Source: Candidatus Jettenia sp. (lineage in GTDB: Bacteria > Planctomycetota > Brocadiia > Brocadiales > Brocadiaceae). From it: 64,000 nucleotides of DNA. The stretch covers positions 124,001-188,000 of the forward strand of contig CP091278.1 of NCBI GenBank assembly GCA_021650895.1. The letters are read 5' to 3'. The position numbers and the translations under genes were made by a program. The notes beneath the pieces were generated by a model. It made no database searches and was not told where the DNA came from. It saw only the letters and a program-made list of their open reading frames with translations. This document shows, piece by piece, positions 43,740-53,884 of this stretch; positions within the stretch are counted from its first letter, which is position 1, and each line of letters starts with the position of its first letter.

Positions 43740-43945
43740 TCTTTATCAGTAGGGCGAGGCTTTAGCCTTGCACAGGTGCAAACCTAAACAGGCTGTCCGA
43801 GAATTCAATCAACTCACAAATACCATGCTAAATATTGTTACCGTGTTAATATTTCTTCAACATATAGTATAGGATTTGTCGTGTGAAAGCATTCTCGGAC
43901 AGCCTGTAAAGGGTTGCCTACGGGATTGAAATTCCTAAACGGTTC
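43740..43945. repeat. MITE inside a REP-like unit
   Basis: Outer arms GTAGGGCGAGGCTTTAGCC (43749) and GGGTTGCCTACGGG (43911) are the REP family also seen at 37581 and 57447. Between them sits 43788-43907, bounded by perfect 17-bp terminal inverted repeats (ACAGGCTGTCCGAGAAT). A TTGAAATTCCTAAAC motif follows. The rest of 43488-43999 holds no gene. Confidence 0.8.
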
Positions 43946-43999
43946 ATTAATAAATAATTGTACTGATATATTCATAGCCACTCAGGAGACTGAAAATTT

Positions 44000-45412
44000 A
44001 TGAAACTTGCAGAAAATCTTGTAACTATTCGTCTAAAATTAAAAAATGTTCCAGGTACACTTGGCAGGGCGCTCAACACCATTGGTAAATTAGGTGGAAG
44101 TATGGGTAATATCCAGATCATTAAAGCAGATAGGGAATTTAAGATTAGAGATTTAGCCGTGTACGTTACTACAGACAAACAGGTTAAAGAAATTGCAAAT
44201 GCCCTTTCTGCTATAGGAAAAGAACACATAGAAATAATCAGCATGAAAGATAAGGTCTTCGAACTTCATGAAAAAGGGAAAATTTTCCTCAGCAACCGTA
44301 TTAATATTACTACCTTCGAAGACCTTTCAAGGGTATATACACCCGGCGTAGCAAAGGTATGTAAGGCTATTCAGGAAAGGCCTGAACTAGCCAGAGAATA
44401 TACTATTATCAAAAATACCGTTGCTGTTATAACCGATGGTACGGCGGTCCTTGGGTTAGGTGATATTGGTCCTGTGGCAGGAATGCCCGTCATGGAAGGC
44501 AAGGCCATGTTATTCAAAACATTCGGGAATATAGACGCATTTCCCATTCTTCTCAACACAAAGGATGCAGGCGAAATAATTAAAACGATTTTAAATATTG
44601 CCCCTACTTTTGGGGGCATTAATCTGGAAGATATCTCGGCCCCGCGCTGTTTTGAAATCGAAAAGAGATTACAGGCAGAATTAGCTATTCCTGTATTTCA
44701 CGATGATCAGCATGGCACTGCGGTGGTTTGCCTCGCAGGCCTTATCAATGCGCTAAAAGTAGTTAAAAAAGAAATGGAAGGCATTTCAATTGTTATCAGT
44801 GGTGCTGGCGCCGCTGGAACGTCTATTGCCAGAATACTCCTCAGGGCCGGGGCAAGAAATATCGTAGTATGCGATACTGCAGGGTCTATTTACAAAGGTA
44901 GAAAAGTCCACATGAATCCCGATAAGGAAGCTTTGGCAGAAATCACAAATCCAAAGAGGGAAAAAGGGACTCTGGCCGATGCCATGAGAGACAAAGATGT
45001 CTTTATTGGCGTTTCCAGCCCCAATATTATCCATAAGGACTTAGTAAAAACCATGAATGAAAATCCTATCGTATTTGCTATGGCAAACCCTGATCCTGAA
45101 ATTGAGCCGGATTCAATTGAGGGTATTGCAAGAATTATTGCCACAGGTCGATCGGATTATCAGAATCAAATTAATAATGTACTCTGTTTTCCCGGTATTT
45201 TCAGAGGGGCGCTGGATAGTGGGGCAACAACAATTAACGACGAGATGAAGATGGCAGCGGCTTACGCTATTGCTTGTGGTATTGAAGAAGAACACCTGTC
45301 AGAGGACTACATTATACCAGGGGTATTTAACGAGAATGTCCATAGAGATGTAGCCCGGGCAGTTGCCGATGCCGCAAGAAAAAGTGGTGTGGCTACGCGG
45401 GAAGTTTTGTAA
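44000..45412 (+). CDS. NAD(P)-dependent malic enzyme with N-terminal ACT domain
   Basis: 470 residues. Residues 1-80 form an ACT domain (TIRLKLKNVPGTLGRALNTIG). The malic enzyme follows: YTPGVAKVCKAI, ITDGTAVLGLGDIGPVAGMPVMEGKAMLFKTF, the metal site FHDDQHGTAVV, the Rossmann motif GAGAAGTSIARIL, and NNVLCFPGIFRGALD. It decarboxylates malate to pyruvate; the ACT domain suggests amino-acid regulation. Start at 44000 follows CAGGAGAC. Pyruvate formed could enter the dehydrogenase encoded at 58-61 kb. Confidence 0.95.
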   Translation: MKLAENLVTIRLKLKNVPGTLGRALNTIGKLGGSMGNIQIIKADREFKIRDLAVYVTTDKQVKEIANALSAIGKEHIEIISMKDKVFELHEKGKIFLSNRINITTFEDLSRVYTPGVAKVCKAIQERPELAREYTIIKNTVAVITDGTAVLGLGDIGPVAGMPVMEGKAMLFKTFGNIDAFPILLNTKDAGEIIKTILNIAPTFGGINLEDISAPRCFEIEKRLQAELAIPVFHDDQHGTAVVCLAGLINALKVVKKEMEGISIVISGAGAAGTSIARILLRAGARNIVVCDTAGSIYKGRKVHMNPDKEALAEITNPKREKGTLADAMRDKDVFIGVSSPNIIHKDLVKTMNENPIVFAMANPDPEIEPDSIEGIARIIATGRSDYQNQINNVLCFPGIFRGALDSGATTINDEMKMAAAYAIACGIEEEHLSEDYIIPGVFNENVHRDVARAVADAARKSGVATREVL

Positions 45413-45524
45413 TAGATGTTCCTTAAGGCAGAAATGAAGAAATATTTTGCAATTAAAAGTATGAAATATATAATAATAACAGAACTATATCTTTTAATAT
45501 TTTCTCCGAAAATAGAAACTCTAT

Positions 45525-45599
<75 letters not shown>

Positions 45600-45764
45600 T
45601 TTTTAAGTTTTTACTTATAACTACTTATGACTTTTTCCACCCCTAAAAAACCATCCTCAATGTATCCCCGGAACGTTACCAAATCAAACGAAAATACTTT
45701 CAAATGTGATGAATGAGAATAATAAAGGCTCATAGCGCAATATACAAAAACCTGAAAAGCCTTA

Positions 45765-45998
45765 TTATAGTATCCAATAAATGAAACCGAACAGAATAGG
45801 GAGAAAGCTGAGTCTTTGGCTAATGGGTAAGCGTATGAAATGGAGAGGATTCTTAACATGTCATTGCGCGGGTAGTGTCCGAAGCAATCCCTTGAATATT
45901 TCAGAAAAGATTGCTTCGGAAAAGACCCTCGCAATGACAGACTGGGGAATCTTTATTCATCTGATGATATGTTCGGTTTCATCATTTGGATACTATAA
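45765..45998. repeat. MITE-like element, copy D
   Basis: 234 bp, the most complete copy. 29-bp terminal inverted repeats (TTATAGTATCCA... to ...GGATACTATAA) agree in 26 of 29 bases. Inner palindrome arms flank the 19-nt loop CCTTGAATATTTCAGAAAA. Copy C is almost its reverse complement. Confidence 0.85.
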
Positions 45999-46046
45999 AT
46001 AAAGCAAAATTGGTTATGAATAAGTTGTAAGAGGAAGTTATATACT

Positions 46047-48533
46047 ATGGCAATAAAAAAATCAGAATTATACAGTTCGCTTTGGGCAAGTTGCGATGAA
46101 CTGAGAGGCAGCATGGATGCAAGCCAATACAAGGATTATGTATTGGTTTTGTTGTTTATGAAATACGTATCCGACAAAGGCGGCGCATTGGTCGATATTC
46201 CCAAAGGCGGCAGTTTCAAAGACATGGTGAAGCTGAAAGGGCAGTCCGATATTGGCGACAAAATCAATACAATTATAGGAGAACTTGCCAAGGCCAACGA
46301 CCTGACCGGTGTTATCACTGTTGCCGACTTTAATGATGACGAAAAACTCGGAAAAGGTAAAGAGAAGGTTGACCGGCTGAGCAACCTAATTGAAATTTTT
46401 GAAAAGCCGGAACTGGATTTCAGCAGTAATCGAGCAGAGGGTGATGACATACTTGGGGATGCCTACGAATACCTGATGCGGCACTTCGCTACCGAAAGCG
46501 GAAAGAGTAAAGGTCAATTCTACACACCTGCCGAAGTTTCCCGCATTATGGCAAAGGTGATTGGGATCAATCCGCATAACGCCACCGGACAAACCACGGT
46601 ATATGATCCCACCTGCGGGTCGGGTTCTTTGCTGTTGAAAGTAGCCGATGAGGCCGGTAAATCAATTTCCATTTACGGACAGGAAAACGACAATGCCACC
46701 CGCGCCCTGGCCGTTATGAATATGTGGCTGCATGGCAATCCTGCCTCTGAAATTGTGCAGGGAAATACGCTGGCTTCACCAAAATTTACTGATGAGTCTA
46801 CGGGCGAACTAAAACAGTTTAACTATGCCGTTGCTAATCCCCCGTTTAGCTATAAAGCCTGGATGAATGGATGGGACCCCGCCAACGATATGTATAAACG
46901 TTTTGAAGGATATGACGCCCTGCCGCCTAGAAAGAATGGCGACCTTGCCTTTCTTGCGCACCTGGTTAAATCGCTGAAATCAAAAGGCAAGGGTTGTATT
47001 GTTATGCCGTTGGGCGTATTGTTTCGTGGCAATACTGAGGCCGATCTTCGCAGGAAGATTGTTCAAAAGGGATATATCAAAGGCATTATTGGTTTGCCGC
47101 CCAACCTGTTTTACGGAACGGGCATTGCCGCTTGTTTAATCGTCATTGATAAAGAAGATGCCCAAAACCGCAAAGACATTTTTATGATTGATGCAAGCAA
47201 AGATTTTATAAAGGACGGAAACAAAAACCGCCTTCGTGAGCAGGACATTCACAAAATAGTGGACACCTTCAACAATCGCATTGAGATTGACAAATATTCA
47301 CGCATCATTCCCATCTCGGAAATTGCTGACCCAAAGAATGATTACAACCTAAATATCCCCCGATACATTGACAGCCAGGAAGCGGAAGACTTGCAAGACA
47401 TTGAAGCCCACTTGCTGGGCGATATTCCCAATCGTGATATTGAGGATTTGGGCAAGTATTGGGAGGTGTATCCCACATTAAAAATCGCTTTATTCAAACC
47501 TGCTGAGAGTACAGCCACACGGCCGTGCGGCTCAAAAAATTATTCTTCATTAAAAATTGCCAAAGAGGAAATGAAAAACACCATCTTCCACCATCCGGAG
47601 TTTACCGCCTTCAGCAAAAAGATGGACGCCGTGTTTGGCACATGGAAAAAAGAAACCATCGCTTACACCAAGTCATTAAACAAAGGGTTGCATCCCAAGC
47701 AGGAGATATACAAGATTTCTGAAAATCTTTTGAAACGTTACACAGGCAAACAATTGACCGATAAATACGCCATGTATCAACACCTGATGGATTATTGGGC
47801 TGAAACGATGCAGGACGATATGTACGAACTTGCAGCCGATGGCTGGAAGGCTGGCAACGAGGTAAAACGCATGGAAAAGAAGACAAAAAAAGGGGATAAA
47901 GAAGTCGTGAAGCAGGTGGCAGGTATTGAAGGTTTGGAAGGCAGACTGATTCCTCCTGCTTTAATCATACAGGCATATTTTGCCGAAGAACAAAAAGCCA
48001 TTAACGATTTGGAGGCGCAAGCCGAAACCCTGAATACCAGGATGGACGAATTGCGAGAAGAGCACGGAGGCGAAGACGGTTTGCTTGCCAATGCCTTAGA
48101 CGAAAAGGGAAAAATCAGCAAAAGCAATTTGCAGAAAGCCATTAAAGAAGAGACACACGGCCGTGCGTCTCTACAGGAAGACAATACCGAGGAATACGAC
48201 ATGCTGCAAGCATACAAAAAGCTGATGGATGACGAAGCCGGGGTGCAGGCAACCATAAAAACCGCAAAGGCCGATTTGGAAAAGAAGGTAATTGCCAAAT
48301 ACCCCAAATTAAGCATAGACGAAATTAAAACCATCGTGGTGGAGAAAAAATGGATGCACAGCATAGAGCAACGCATTCGTACCGAAATGGACAACATCAG
48401 CCACCGCCTTACCCAACGCATTAAGGAACTGGCAGAACGCTACGAAACACCTATATCTAAGCTGAGCATTGAAGTGGATGAATTGACAGACAAAGTAGAG
48501 AACCATTTAAAACAAATGAATTTCAAATGGTAG
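46047..48533 (+). CDS. hsdM: Type I restriction-modification DNA methyltransferase (M subunit)
   Basis: 828 residues. N-terminal HsdM_N helical domain; methyltransferase motifs GQFYTPAEVSRIMAKV, DPTCGSGSLLLKV (motif I) and ANPPFSYK (motif IV, NPPF). The long C-terminal half has coiled coils typical of the large HsdM type. Two palindromic insertions lie in the coding frame at 47513-47532 and 48151-48170 (reading SNYR-free TATRPCGSK and EETHGRASLQ). It is followed by hsdS with overlap. It makes m6A with S and R subunits. ATG at 46047. Confidence 0.95.
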   Translation: MAIKKSELYSSLWASCDELRGSMDASQYKDYVLVLLFMKYVSDKGGALVDIPKGGSFKDMVKLKGQSDIGDKINTIIGELAKANDLTGVITVADFNDDEKLGKGKEKVDRLSNLIEIFEKPELDFSSNRAEGDDILGDAYEYLMRHFATESGKSKGQFYTPAEVSRIMAKVIGINPHNATGQTTVYDPTCGSGSLLLKVADEAGKSISIYGQENDNATRALAVMNMWLHGNPASEIVQGNTLASPKFTDESTGELKQFNYAVANPPFSYKAWMNGWDPANDMYKRFEGYDALPPRKNGDLAFLAHLVKSLKSKGKGCIVMPLGVLFRGNTEADLRRKIVQKGYIKGIIGLPPNLFYGTGIAACLIVIDKEDAQNRKDIFMIDASKDFIKDGNKNRLREQDIHKIVDTFNNRIEIDKYSRIIPISEIADPKNDYNLNIPRYIDSQEAEDLQDIEAHLLGDIPNRDIEDLGKYWEVYPTLKIALFKPAESTATRPCGSKNYSSLKIAKEEMKNTIFHHPEFTAFSKKMDAVFGTWKKETIAYTKSLNKGLHPKQEIYKISENLLKRYTGKQLTDKYAMYQHLMDYWAETMQDDMYELAADGWKAGNEVKRMEKKTKKGDKEVVKQVAGIEGLEGRLIPPALIIQAYFAEEQKAINDLEAQAETLNTRMDELREEHGGEDGLLANALDEKGKISKSNLQKAIKEETHGRASLQEDNTEEYDMLQAYKKLMDDEAGVQATIKTAKADLEKKVIAKYPKLSIDEIKTIVVEKKWMHSIEQRIRTEMDNISHRLTQRIKELAERYETPISKLSIEVDELTDKVENHLKQMNFKW

Positions 48534-49609
48534 AAGCAATGAAAATACTAAAAGGATACAAGAAAACAGAAGTTGGGATAATTCCAAATGATTGGGAGGT
48601 GAATATATTAGGGAATTTAATTGAGAAATTTGTTAATGGAGGAACTCCTTCAACCCAAGTAACTGAATATTGGAATGGTAATATTCCTTGGATAACTGGT
48701 GCTGATATTTTAAATCAAAAAGTTGCTGTTATTAGAAGATATATTTCAAAAGAAGCAGTCAAAAATAGTTCTACCAATATCATTGAAAAAGGCAATCTTT
48801 TATTTGTTTCAAGAACCGGAGTTGGAAAGTTAGCAATTGCGCCTTTCGATATTGCAATAAGTCAAGATTTTACAGGTATATATGTTAAGCAATCGGAATT
48901 ATCCACTCAGGGGATTACTAGAGACACTCTTTCTTCTTTTCAAATTCCCCTTCCCCCTACCAAATCCGAGCAAACCACCATTGCCACTGCCTTAAACGAT
49001 GCAGATGCACTCATTACCCAATTAGAAAAACTCATTGCCAAAAAACGAAATATCAAGCGAGGGGCTATGCAGGAGTTGCTGAGGCCGAAAGAGGGGTGGG
49101 AGGCGAAGAAGTTAGGGGAGATACCATTATCAGTAGCATCAGGCAAATCAAATACGCAATCGAAAGAAGGAAAATACCCAATCTATGGTTCAACTGGAAT
49201 AATCGGTTGGCGTAATGTTTATGATTACGAAGGAAATAAAATCTTAATTGCAAGAGTTGGTGCAAATGCTGGAACTGTTAATAAAGTATCAGGTAAGTAT
49301 TGTGTTTCGGATAACACTTTGATAGTTTCGTTACAAAGTAATATTGATATAGATTTTATTTTTTTCAAGCTAATTAATTATCATCTCAATAGACTTGTTT
49401 TTGGTTCAGGACAGCCATTGATAACAGGGGGTCAATTAAAGAATTTAGAATTCTCGCTACCATCAAAAGAAGAACAAACCCGCATCGCTCAAATCCTTTC
49501 CGACATGGATGCCGAAATAGAAGCCCTGGAAAAGAAATTGGAGAAATACAAAATGATAAAGCAAGGTATGATGCAGAATTTATTAACCGGGAAAATCAGG
49601 CTTGTTTAA
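48527..49609 (+). CDS. hsdS: Type I restriction specificity subunit, TRD1 shortened
   Basis: 360 residues. Two target-recognition halves: KKTEVGIIPNDWEV...EQTTIATAL, then KLGEIPLSVAS...EEQTRIAQIL, each with a conserved coiled-coil spacer. TRD1 is short: IYVKQSELSTQ runs into GITRDTLSSFQIPLPP where homologues have an extra stretch of tens of residues. An in-frame deletion is likely; DNA specificity may be altered. The start is ATG 48527, overlapping the hsdM stop, or 48539. Confidence 0.9.
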   Translation: MVEAMKILKGYKKTEVGIIPNDWEVNILGNLIEKFVNGGTPSTQVTEYWNGNIPWITGADILNQKVAVIRRYISKEAVKNSSTNIIEKGNLLFVSRTGVGKLAIAPFDIAISQDFTGIYVKQSELSTQGITRDTLSSFQIPLPPTKSEQTTIATALNDADALITQLEKLIAKKRNIKRGAMQELLRPKEGWEAKKLGEIPLSVASGKSNTQSKEGKYPIYGSTGIIGWRNVYDYEGNKILIARVGANAGTVNKVSGKYCVSDNTLIVSLQSNIDIDFIFFKLINYHLNRLVFGSGQPLITGGQLKNLEFSLPSKEEQTRIAQILSDMDAEIEALEKKLEKYKMIKQGMMQNLLTGKIRLV

Positions 49610-50032
49610 TGGTGAATTGTAAATTGTGAATGGTAAATGAAAGAGAATGTGATTAAAAATAAGAGTTTTGCGTTTGCACTGCGTATTGTAAAAATGTTTC
49701 AGTACTTGCAAACGGAAAAGAAGGAATTTGTTTTGAGTAAACAATTGCTCAGAAGCGGTACAGCCATTGGTGCATTGGTTCGAGAGGCAGAGCAGGCTGA
49801 AAGCAAATCGGATTTTATTCATAAAATGGCAATTGCTCAAAAAGAAACTAACGAAACGGATTACTGGATTGAACTTTTATTTCAATCCGCATACTTACAC
49901 GAAAGCCAATACAAATCAATTATTGCAGATGTTACTGAACTAAAAAAGTTGTTGGCATCTATTATCATTACATCAAAAGAGAATAGGAATGATAAAAAAT
50001 AATTCACCATTCACCACTCACCATTCATCATT
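49608..50032. mobile_element. Inverted-repeat-bounded four-helix-bundle gene
   Basis: The left arm 49608-49634 (AATGGTGAATTG...GTGAATGGT) is mirrored by the right arm 50001-50032 (AATTCACCATTCACC...CCATTCATC). The gene 49637-50002 lies between. Its stop and the hsdR start both fall at the right arm. Confidence 0.6.
49637..50002 (+). CDS. Four-helix-bundle (23S rRNA intervening-type) protein
   Basis: 121 residues. SFAFALRIVKMFQYLQTEKKEFVLSKQLLRSGTAIGALVREAEQAES then FIHKMAIAQKETNETDYWIELL match the S23/IVP-like four-helix bundle family, also related to Avd proteins. The function is not established. It interrupts the type I system between hsdS and hsdR, which otherwise would be adjacent. Confidence 0.8.
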   Translation: MKENVIKNKSFAFALRIVKMFQYLQTEKKEFVLSKQLLRSGTAIGALVREAEQAESKSDFIHKMAIAQKETNETDYWIELLFQSAYLHESQYKSIIADVTELKKLLASIIITSKENRNDKK

Positions 50033-53000
50033 AAGTTCCATTGGCAAAAAAGAACGTGAAACCCAAAATCGTGCGGTTGCTTTATTCCATAACGAATTGA
50101 AGTATCGTTATCTGGGTAATTGGGAAGAACGGGAAAATAACAGTAACATCGAAGAGGAAATCTTAACCGCCTGGCTTACCAAAAAAGGTTACAGTCAAAA
50201 TCTGATTGTCAAAGCCTTATATAAGTTTAGCAAAGTTGCTAACGACCAAAGCAAATCGCTGTATGATGTAAACAAAGAAGTGTATTCCATGCTTCGCTAT
50301 GGCGTAAATGTGCAACCCGAAATCGGGCAAAACAAAGAAACCGTTTGGCTTATTGACTGGAAATATCCGTTTGAAAACGACTTTGCCATTGCCGAGGAAG
50401 TTACCATAAAAGGCGTTCACCATAAACGCCCTGACATTGTACTGTATGTAAATGGTATCGCATTGGGGGTATTGGAACTCAAGCGAAGCACCGTTTCCAT
50501 ATCCGAAGGTATCCGGCAAAATTTAGATAATCAGAAACATATTTTCATCAAGCCGTTTTTCTCAACCATTCAGTATATAATGGCAGGGAATGACATTGAA
50601 GGCGTTGCCTACGGCGCCATTGAAACCAGAGAAAAATACTTTTGGAAATGGAAAGAAATAAATGAAGACATCAATAAAAACGATACTTACCTGTTGCGAC
50701 TGACCAAACCCATCAGAGATAGGGCCGCCCAATATGATTATCCTTTGGATAAAAATATCGTGGAGTTGCTCAACAAAGAACGGTTTATTGAACTGCTGCA
50801 TGATTTCATTGTATATGATCGTGGCATAAAGAAACTGTGCCGGCCAAATCAATATTTTGGGGTAAAAGCTGCGCAAGACCATGTTAAACGTAGGGAAGGC
50901 GGTATTATTTGGCACACACAGGGAAGCGGAAAGAGTTTAACGATGGTATGGCTTACCAAATGGATTAGGGAATACAATCCCAATGGCAGGGTGCTTATCA
51001 TTACCGACCGTGAAGAATTAGACGAGCAGATAGAAAAGGTTTACAACGGTGTTTCCGAAAAGATATACCGGACCAAAAGTGGAAAAGATTTACTGAACAA
51101 ACTTAACGATAATTCGCCCTGGCTTTTATGTTCGCTGGTGCATAAGTTTGGCGGAAAAGAAGAAGGCGATGTGGATGCCTGGTTGCAGGAATTGAAAAGC
51201 GGCATTCCGGCCGACTTTAAAGCCAAAGGCGACATCTCTGTATTTGTGGACGAGTGCCACCGCACCCAATCAGGAAAACTGCACGATGCCATGAAAGGTT
51301 TTTTGCCCAATGCCCTATTCATCGGTTTTACAGGAACACCGCTTTTGAAAGCTGACAAGCAGACCAGTCTGGAAGTTTTTGGCAGATACATCCACACCTA
51401 CAAATTTGATGAAGCTGTTTATGACAAAGTAGTATTGGATTTACGCTATGAGGCCAGAGACATCGAGCAAAAGATCACTTCCCTTAAAAAGATAGACGAA
51501 TGGTTTGAACTGAAAACCCGTGGACTTACCGAATTTACCAAAACTGAACTGAAACAAAAATGGGGAACGCTGAAAAAGGTGTTCAGTTCAAAATCACGTT
51601 TAGAGAAAATCGTGCTTGACATCATGATGGACATGGAGAAAAAAGAACGGCTGCAAAACGGCAGAGGCAACGCCCTGTTGGTTTCGGATAGTATCTACAA
51701 TGCTTGCCGTTATTACGAGCTATTTCAAAATGCCGGGTTAAAAAATTGTGCCATCATTACCTCCTTCGTTCCGACCCATGCCGACATCAAAGGTGAAGAA
51801 ACAGGCGAAGGTTATACAGAAAAATTACAGCGTTTTGAGATTTACCGGAAAATGCTGACAAATTATTTCAACGAAGACCCCGATACCGCCATCAACAAGG
51901 TAGAACAGTTTGAAAAAGAGGTAAAGAAAAAATTTGTAGAAGAACCTGCCCAAATGAAATTGCTCATTGTTGTAGGCAAACTACTTACCGGCTTTGATGC
52001 CCCTCCGGCAACCTATTTATACATTGATAAAAATCTGAAAGATCATGGCTTATTTCAGGCGGTATGCCGTGTGAATCGGTTGGATGGCGAGGATAAAGAA
52101 TACGGTTACATCATTGACTATATGGATTTGTTCGACAGTCTAAAACATGCCTTCAATGATTATACATCGGGTGCTTTTGACGCTTATGAAAAATCAGATG
52201 TTGAAGGTTTATTGAAAGACCGTTTAAAGAAAGGCAAAGAACGCCTGGATGAAGCGTTGGAAGCAATCAAGACACTCTGTGAACCAGTTGAACCGCCGAA
52301 AGACACATTAGCACATATTCGTTACTTCTGTGGCAAGAATACAGAAAATCCAGACGAACTAAAAGATACCGAACCAAGACGAGTTGCCTTATACAAACTT
52401 ACCATTGCACTTATACGGGCTTATGCCAGCATAGCCGATGAAATGAAAGAAGCAGGTTATACAGAAAAGGAAACTGGACAAATAAAGAACGACATCAAGC
52501 ACTTTGAAAACCTGCGAAAGGAAATACAGCTTGCCAGTGGTGATTATATTGATTTGAAGCAATACGAACCAGCCATGCGTCATCTGATTGACAGTTACAT
52601 CGGAGCAGAAGAGAGCCGAATACTTGCCAATTTTGATGATTTGAGTTTGGTGGAATTGTTGGTGGAGAAAGGTAAGGACGCCATCAGAGATTTGCCCAAA
52701 AATATACAAGGCGATAAAGATGCAATGGCGGAAACCATTGAAAACAACTTGCGGAGAGTAATCATCGAGGAAAGTCCGGCCAACCCAATGTATTACGAGA
52801 AAATGAGTGTGCTTTTGGACGAGTTAATAAACATGAGAAGAGAAGCCACTTTGGAGTATGAAAAGTATTTGCATGAAATCATTGCCCTTTCAAGGAAGGT
52901 TAAAAAACCAAATACAGCAATGGAATATCCTGTTTCTCTCGATACCAATGCGAAAAGGGCATTGTATGACAACCTTGGTAAGAATGAGGACTTGGCAATC

Positions 53001-53168
53001 GAATTAGACCATAAAATAATGACAACGAAAAAGGACGTTTGGCGAGATAATAAAATTAAAACACGTGAAGTAGAGTATGCTATTAAAGAAGTACTGGATA
53101 TGTATCAGGTAAAAGAGCCTGACGTGGCATACATCATTGAATTAGTGAAAAACCAGAAGGATTATTAA
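49989..53168 (+). CDS. hsdR: Type I restriction endonuclease (R subunit)
   Basis: 1059 residues. N-terminal PD-(D/E)XK nuclease (DIVLYVNGIALGVLELKRS near 155-172), SF2 helicase motifs QGSGKSLTMVW (Walker A), DECHRTQSGKLH, GFTGTP, and the C-terminal EcoR124-like helical part. The first 16 residues (MIKNNSPFTTHHSSLS) are encoded by the inverted-repeat arm, not by hsdR-like sequence, and IGKKERETQNRAVALF is the usual start region. The insertion may therefore have given the gene a new start. It cuts unmodified DNA as HsdR2M2S. Confidence 0.93.
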   Translation: MIKNNSPFTTHHSSLSSIGKKERETQNRAVALFHNELKYRYLGNWEERENNSNIEEEILTAWLTKKGYSQNLIVKALYKFSKVANDQSKSLYDVNKEVYSMLRYGVNVQPEIGQNKETVWLIDWKYPFENDFAIAEEVTIKGVHHKRPDIVLYVNGIALGVLELKRSTVSISEGIRQNLDNQKHIFIKPFFSTIQYIMAGNDIEGVAYGAIETREKYFWKWKEINEDINKNDTYLLRLTKPIRDRAAQYDYPLDKNIVELLNKERFIELLHDFIVYDRGIKKLCRPNQYFGVKAAQDHVKRREGGIIWHTQGSGKSLTMVWLTKWIREYNPNGRVLIITDREELDEQIEKVYNGVSEKIYRTKSGKDLLNKLNDNSPWLLCSLVHKFGGKEEGDVDAWLQELKSGIPADFKAKGDISVFVDECHRTQSGKLHDAMKGFLPNALFIGFTGTPLLKADKQTSLEVFGRYIHTYKFDEAVYDKVVLDLRYEARDIEQKITSLKKIDEWFELKTRGLTEFTKTELKQKWGTLKKVFSSKSRLEKIVLDIMMDMEKKERLQNGRGNALLVSDSIYNACRYYELFQNAGLKNCAIITSFVPTHADIKGEETGEGYTEKLQRFEIYRKMLTNYFNEDPDTAINKVEQFEKEVKKKFVEEPAQMKLLIVVGKLLTGFDAPPATYLYIDKNLKDHGLFQAVCRVNRLDGEDKEYGYIIDYMDLFDSLKHAFNDYTSGAFDAYEKSDVEGLLKDRLKKGKERLDEALEAIKTLCEPVEPPKDTLAHIRYFCGKNTENPDELKDTEPRRVALYKLTIALIRAYASIADEMKEAGYTEKETGQIKNDIKHFENLRKEIQLASGDYIDLKQYEPAMRHLIDSYIGAEESRILANFDDLSLVELLVEKGKDAIRDLPKNIQGDKDAMAETIENNLRRVIIEESPANPMYYEKMSVLLDELINMRREATLEYEKYLHEIIALSRKVKKPNTAMEYPVSLDTNAKRALYDNLGKNEDLAIELDHKIMTTKKDVWRDNKIKTREVEYAIKEVLDMYQVKEPDVAYIIELVKNQKDY

Positions 53169-53884
53169 TGGAGCAGATCATCATAAGCGATATTACAATT
53201 GATGTAGTTCGTAAAGCGATAAAAAACATACATCTTGCTGTTTATCCTCCAGGGGGCAGGGTTCGCATTGCCGCTCCGTTCCAGGTAAATGAAGATGCAA
53301 TACGGTTATTTGCCATTTCAAAATTAGGTTGGATAAAACGACGCCAGCGCAAATTTGAAGGTCAGGAAAGAATACCGCAAAGAGAATACCAGTATAGAGA
53401 AAGCCATTACTTCCAGGGCAAAAGATATTTGCTGAATATAATTGAAGCAGACGCCCCACCCAGAGTAGTTTTGAAAAGCAAAACGTATATAGACCTTTAC
53501 GTAAGACATGGAACATCCATTGCCAAACGACATGAAATCATGAACGAGTGGTATCGTTTTCAACTCAAGAGACAGATTCCAGAACTCATTGATACGTGGG
53601 AAAGAAAATTGAATGTAAAGGTTAGTGAATGGCAGGTAAAATTAATGAAAACCAAATGGGGATCATGCAATATCGGGAAGAAAAGAATCTGGCTAAACCT
53701 GGAATTGGCAAAGAAACCAATTCGTTGTTTAGAGTATATTATAGTTCATGAAATGGTTCACTTACGGGAAAGGTATCACAACGATACATTCCTTTACTAC
53801 ATGGACACATTTTTACCCAACTGGAAACAACTAAAAACAGAATTGAATAAATTACCGGTAAGTCATGCTGAGTGGAACTACTAA
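53168..53884 (+). CDS. YgjP-type M48-family metalloprotease-like protein
   Basis: 238 residues. N-terminal DUF45 region, then WGSCNIGKKRIWLNLELAKKP and the zinc motif HEMVHL, with HNDTF downstream (metal ligands His, His, His/Glu). YgjP-like proteins often accompany type I systems. The start overlaps the hsdR stop by one base (ATTAATGG). The biochemical role is not established. Confidence 0.9.
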   Translation: MEQIIISDITIDVVRKAIKNIHLAVYPPGGRVRIAAPFQVNEDAIRLFAISKLGWIKRRQRKFEGQERIPQREYQYRESHYFQGKRYLLNIIEADAPPRVVLKSKTYIDLYVRHGTSIAKRHEIMNEWYRFQLKRQIPELIDTWERKLNVKVSEWQVKLMKTKWGSCNIGKKRIWLNLELAKKPIRCLEYIIVHEMVHLRERYHNDTFLYYMDTFLPNWKQLKTELNKLPVSHAEWNY

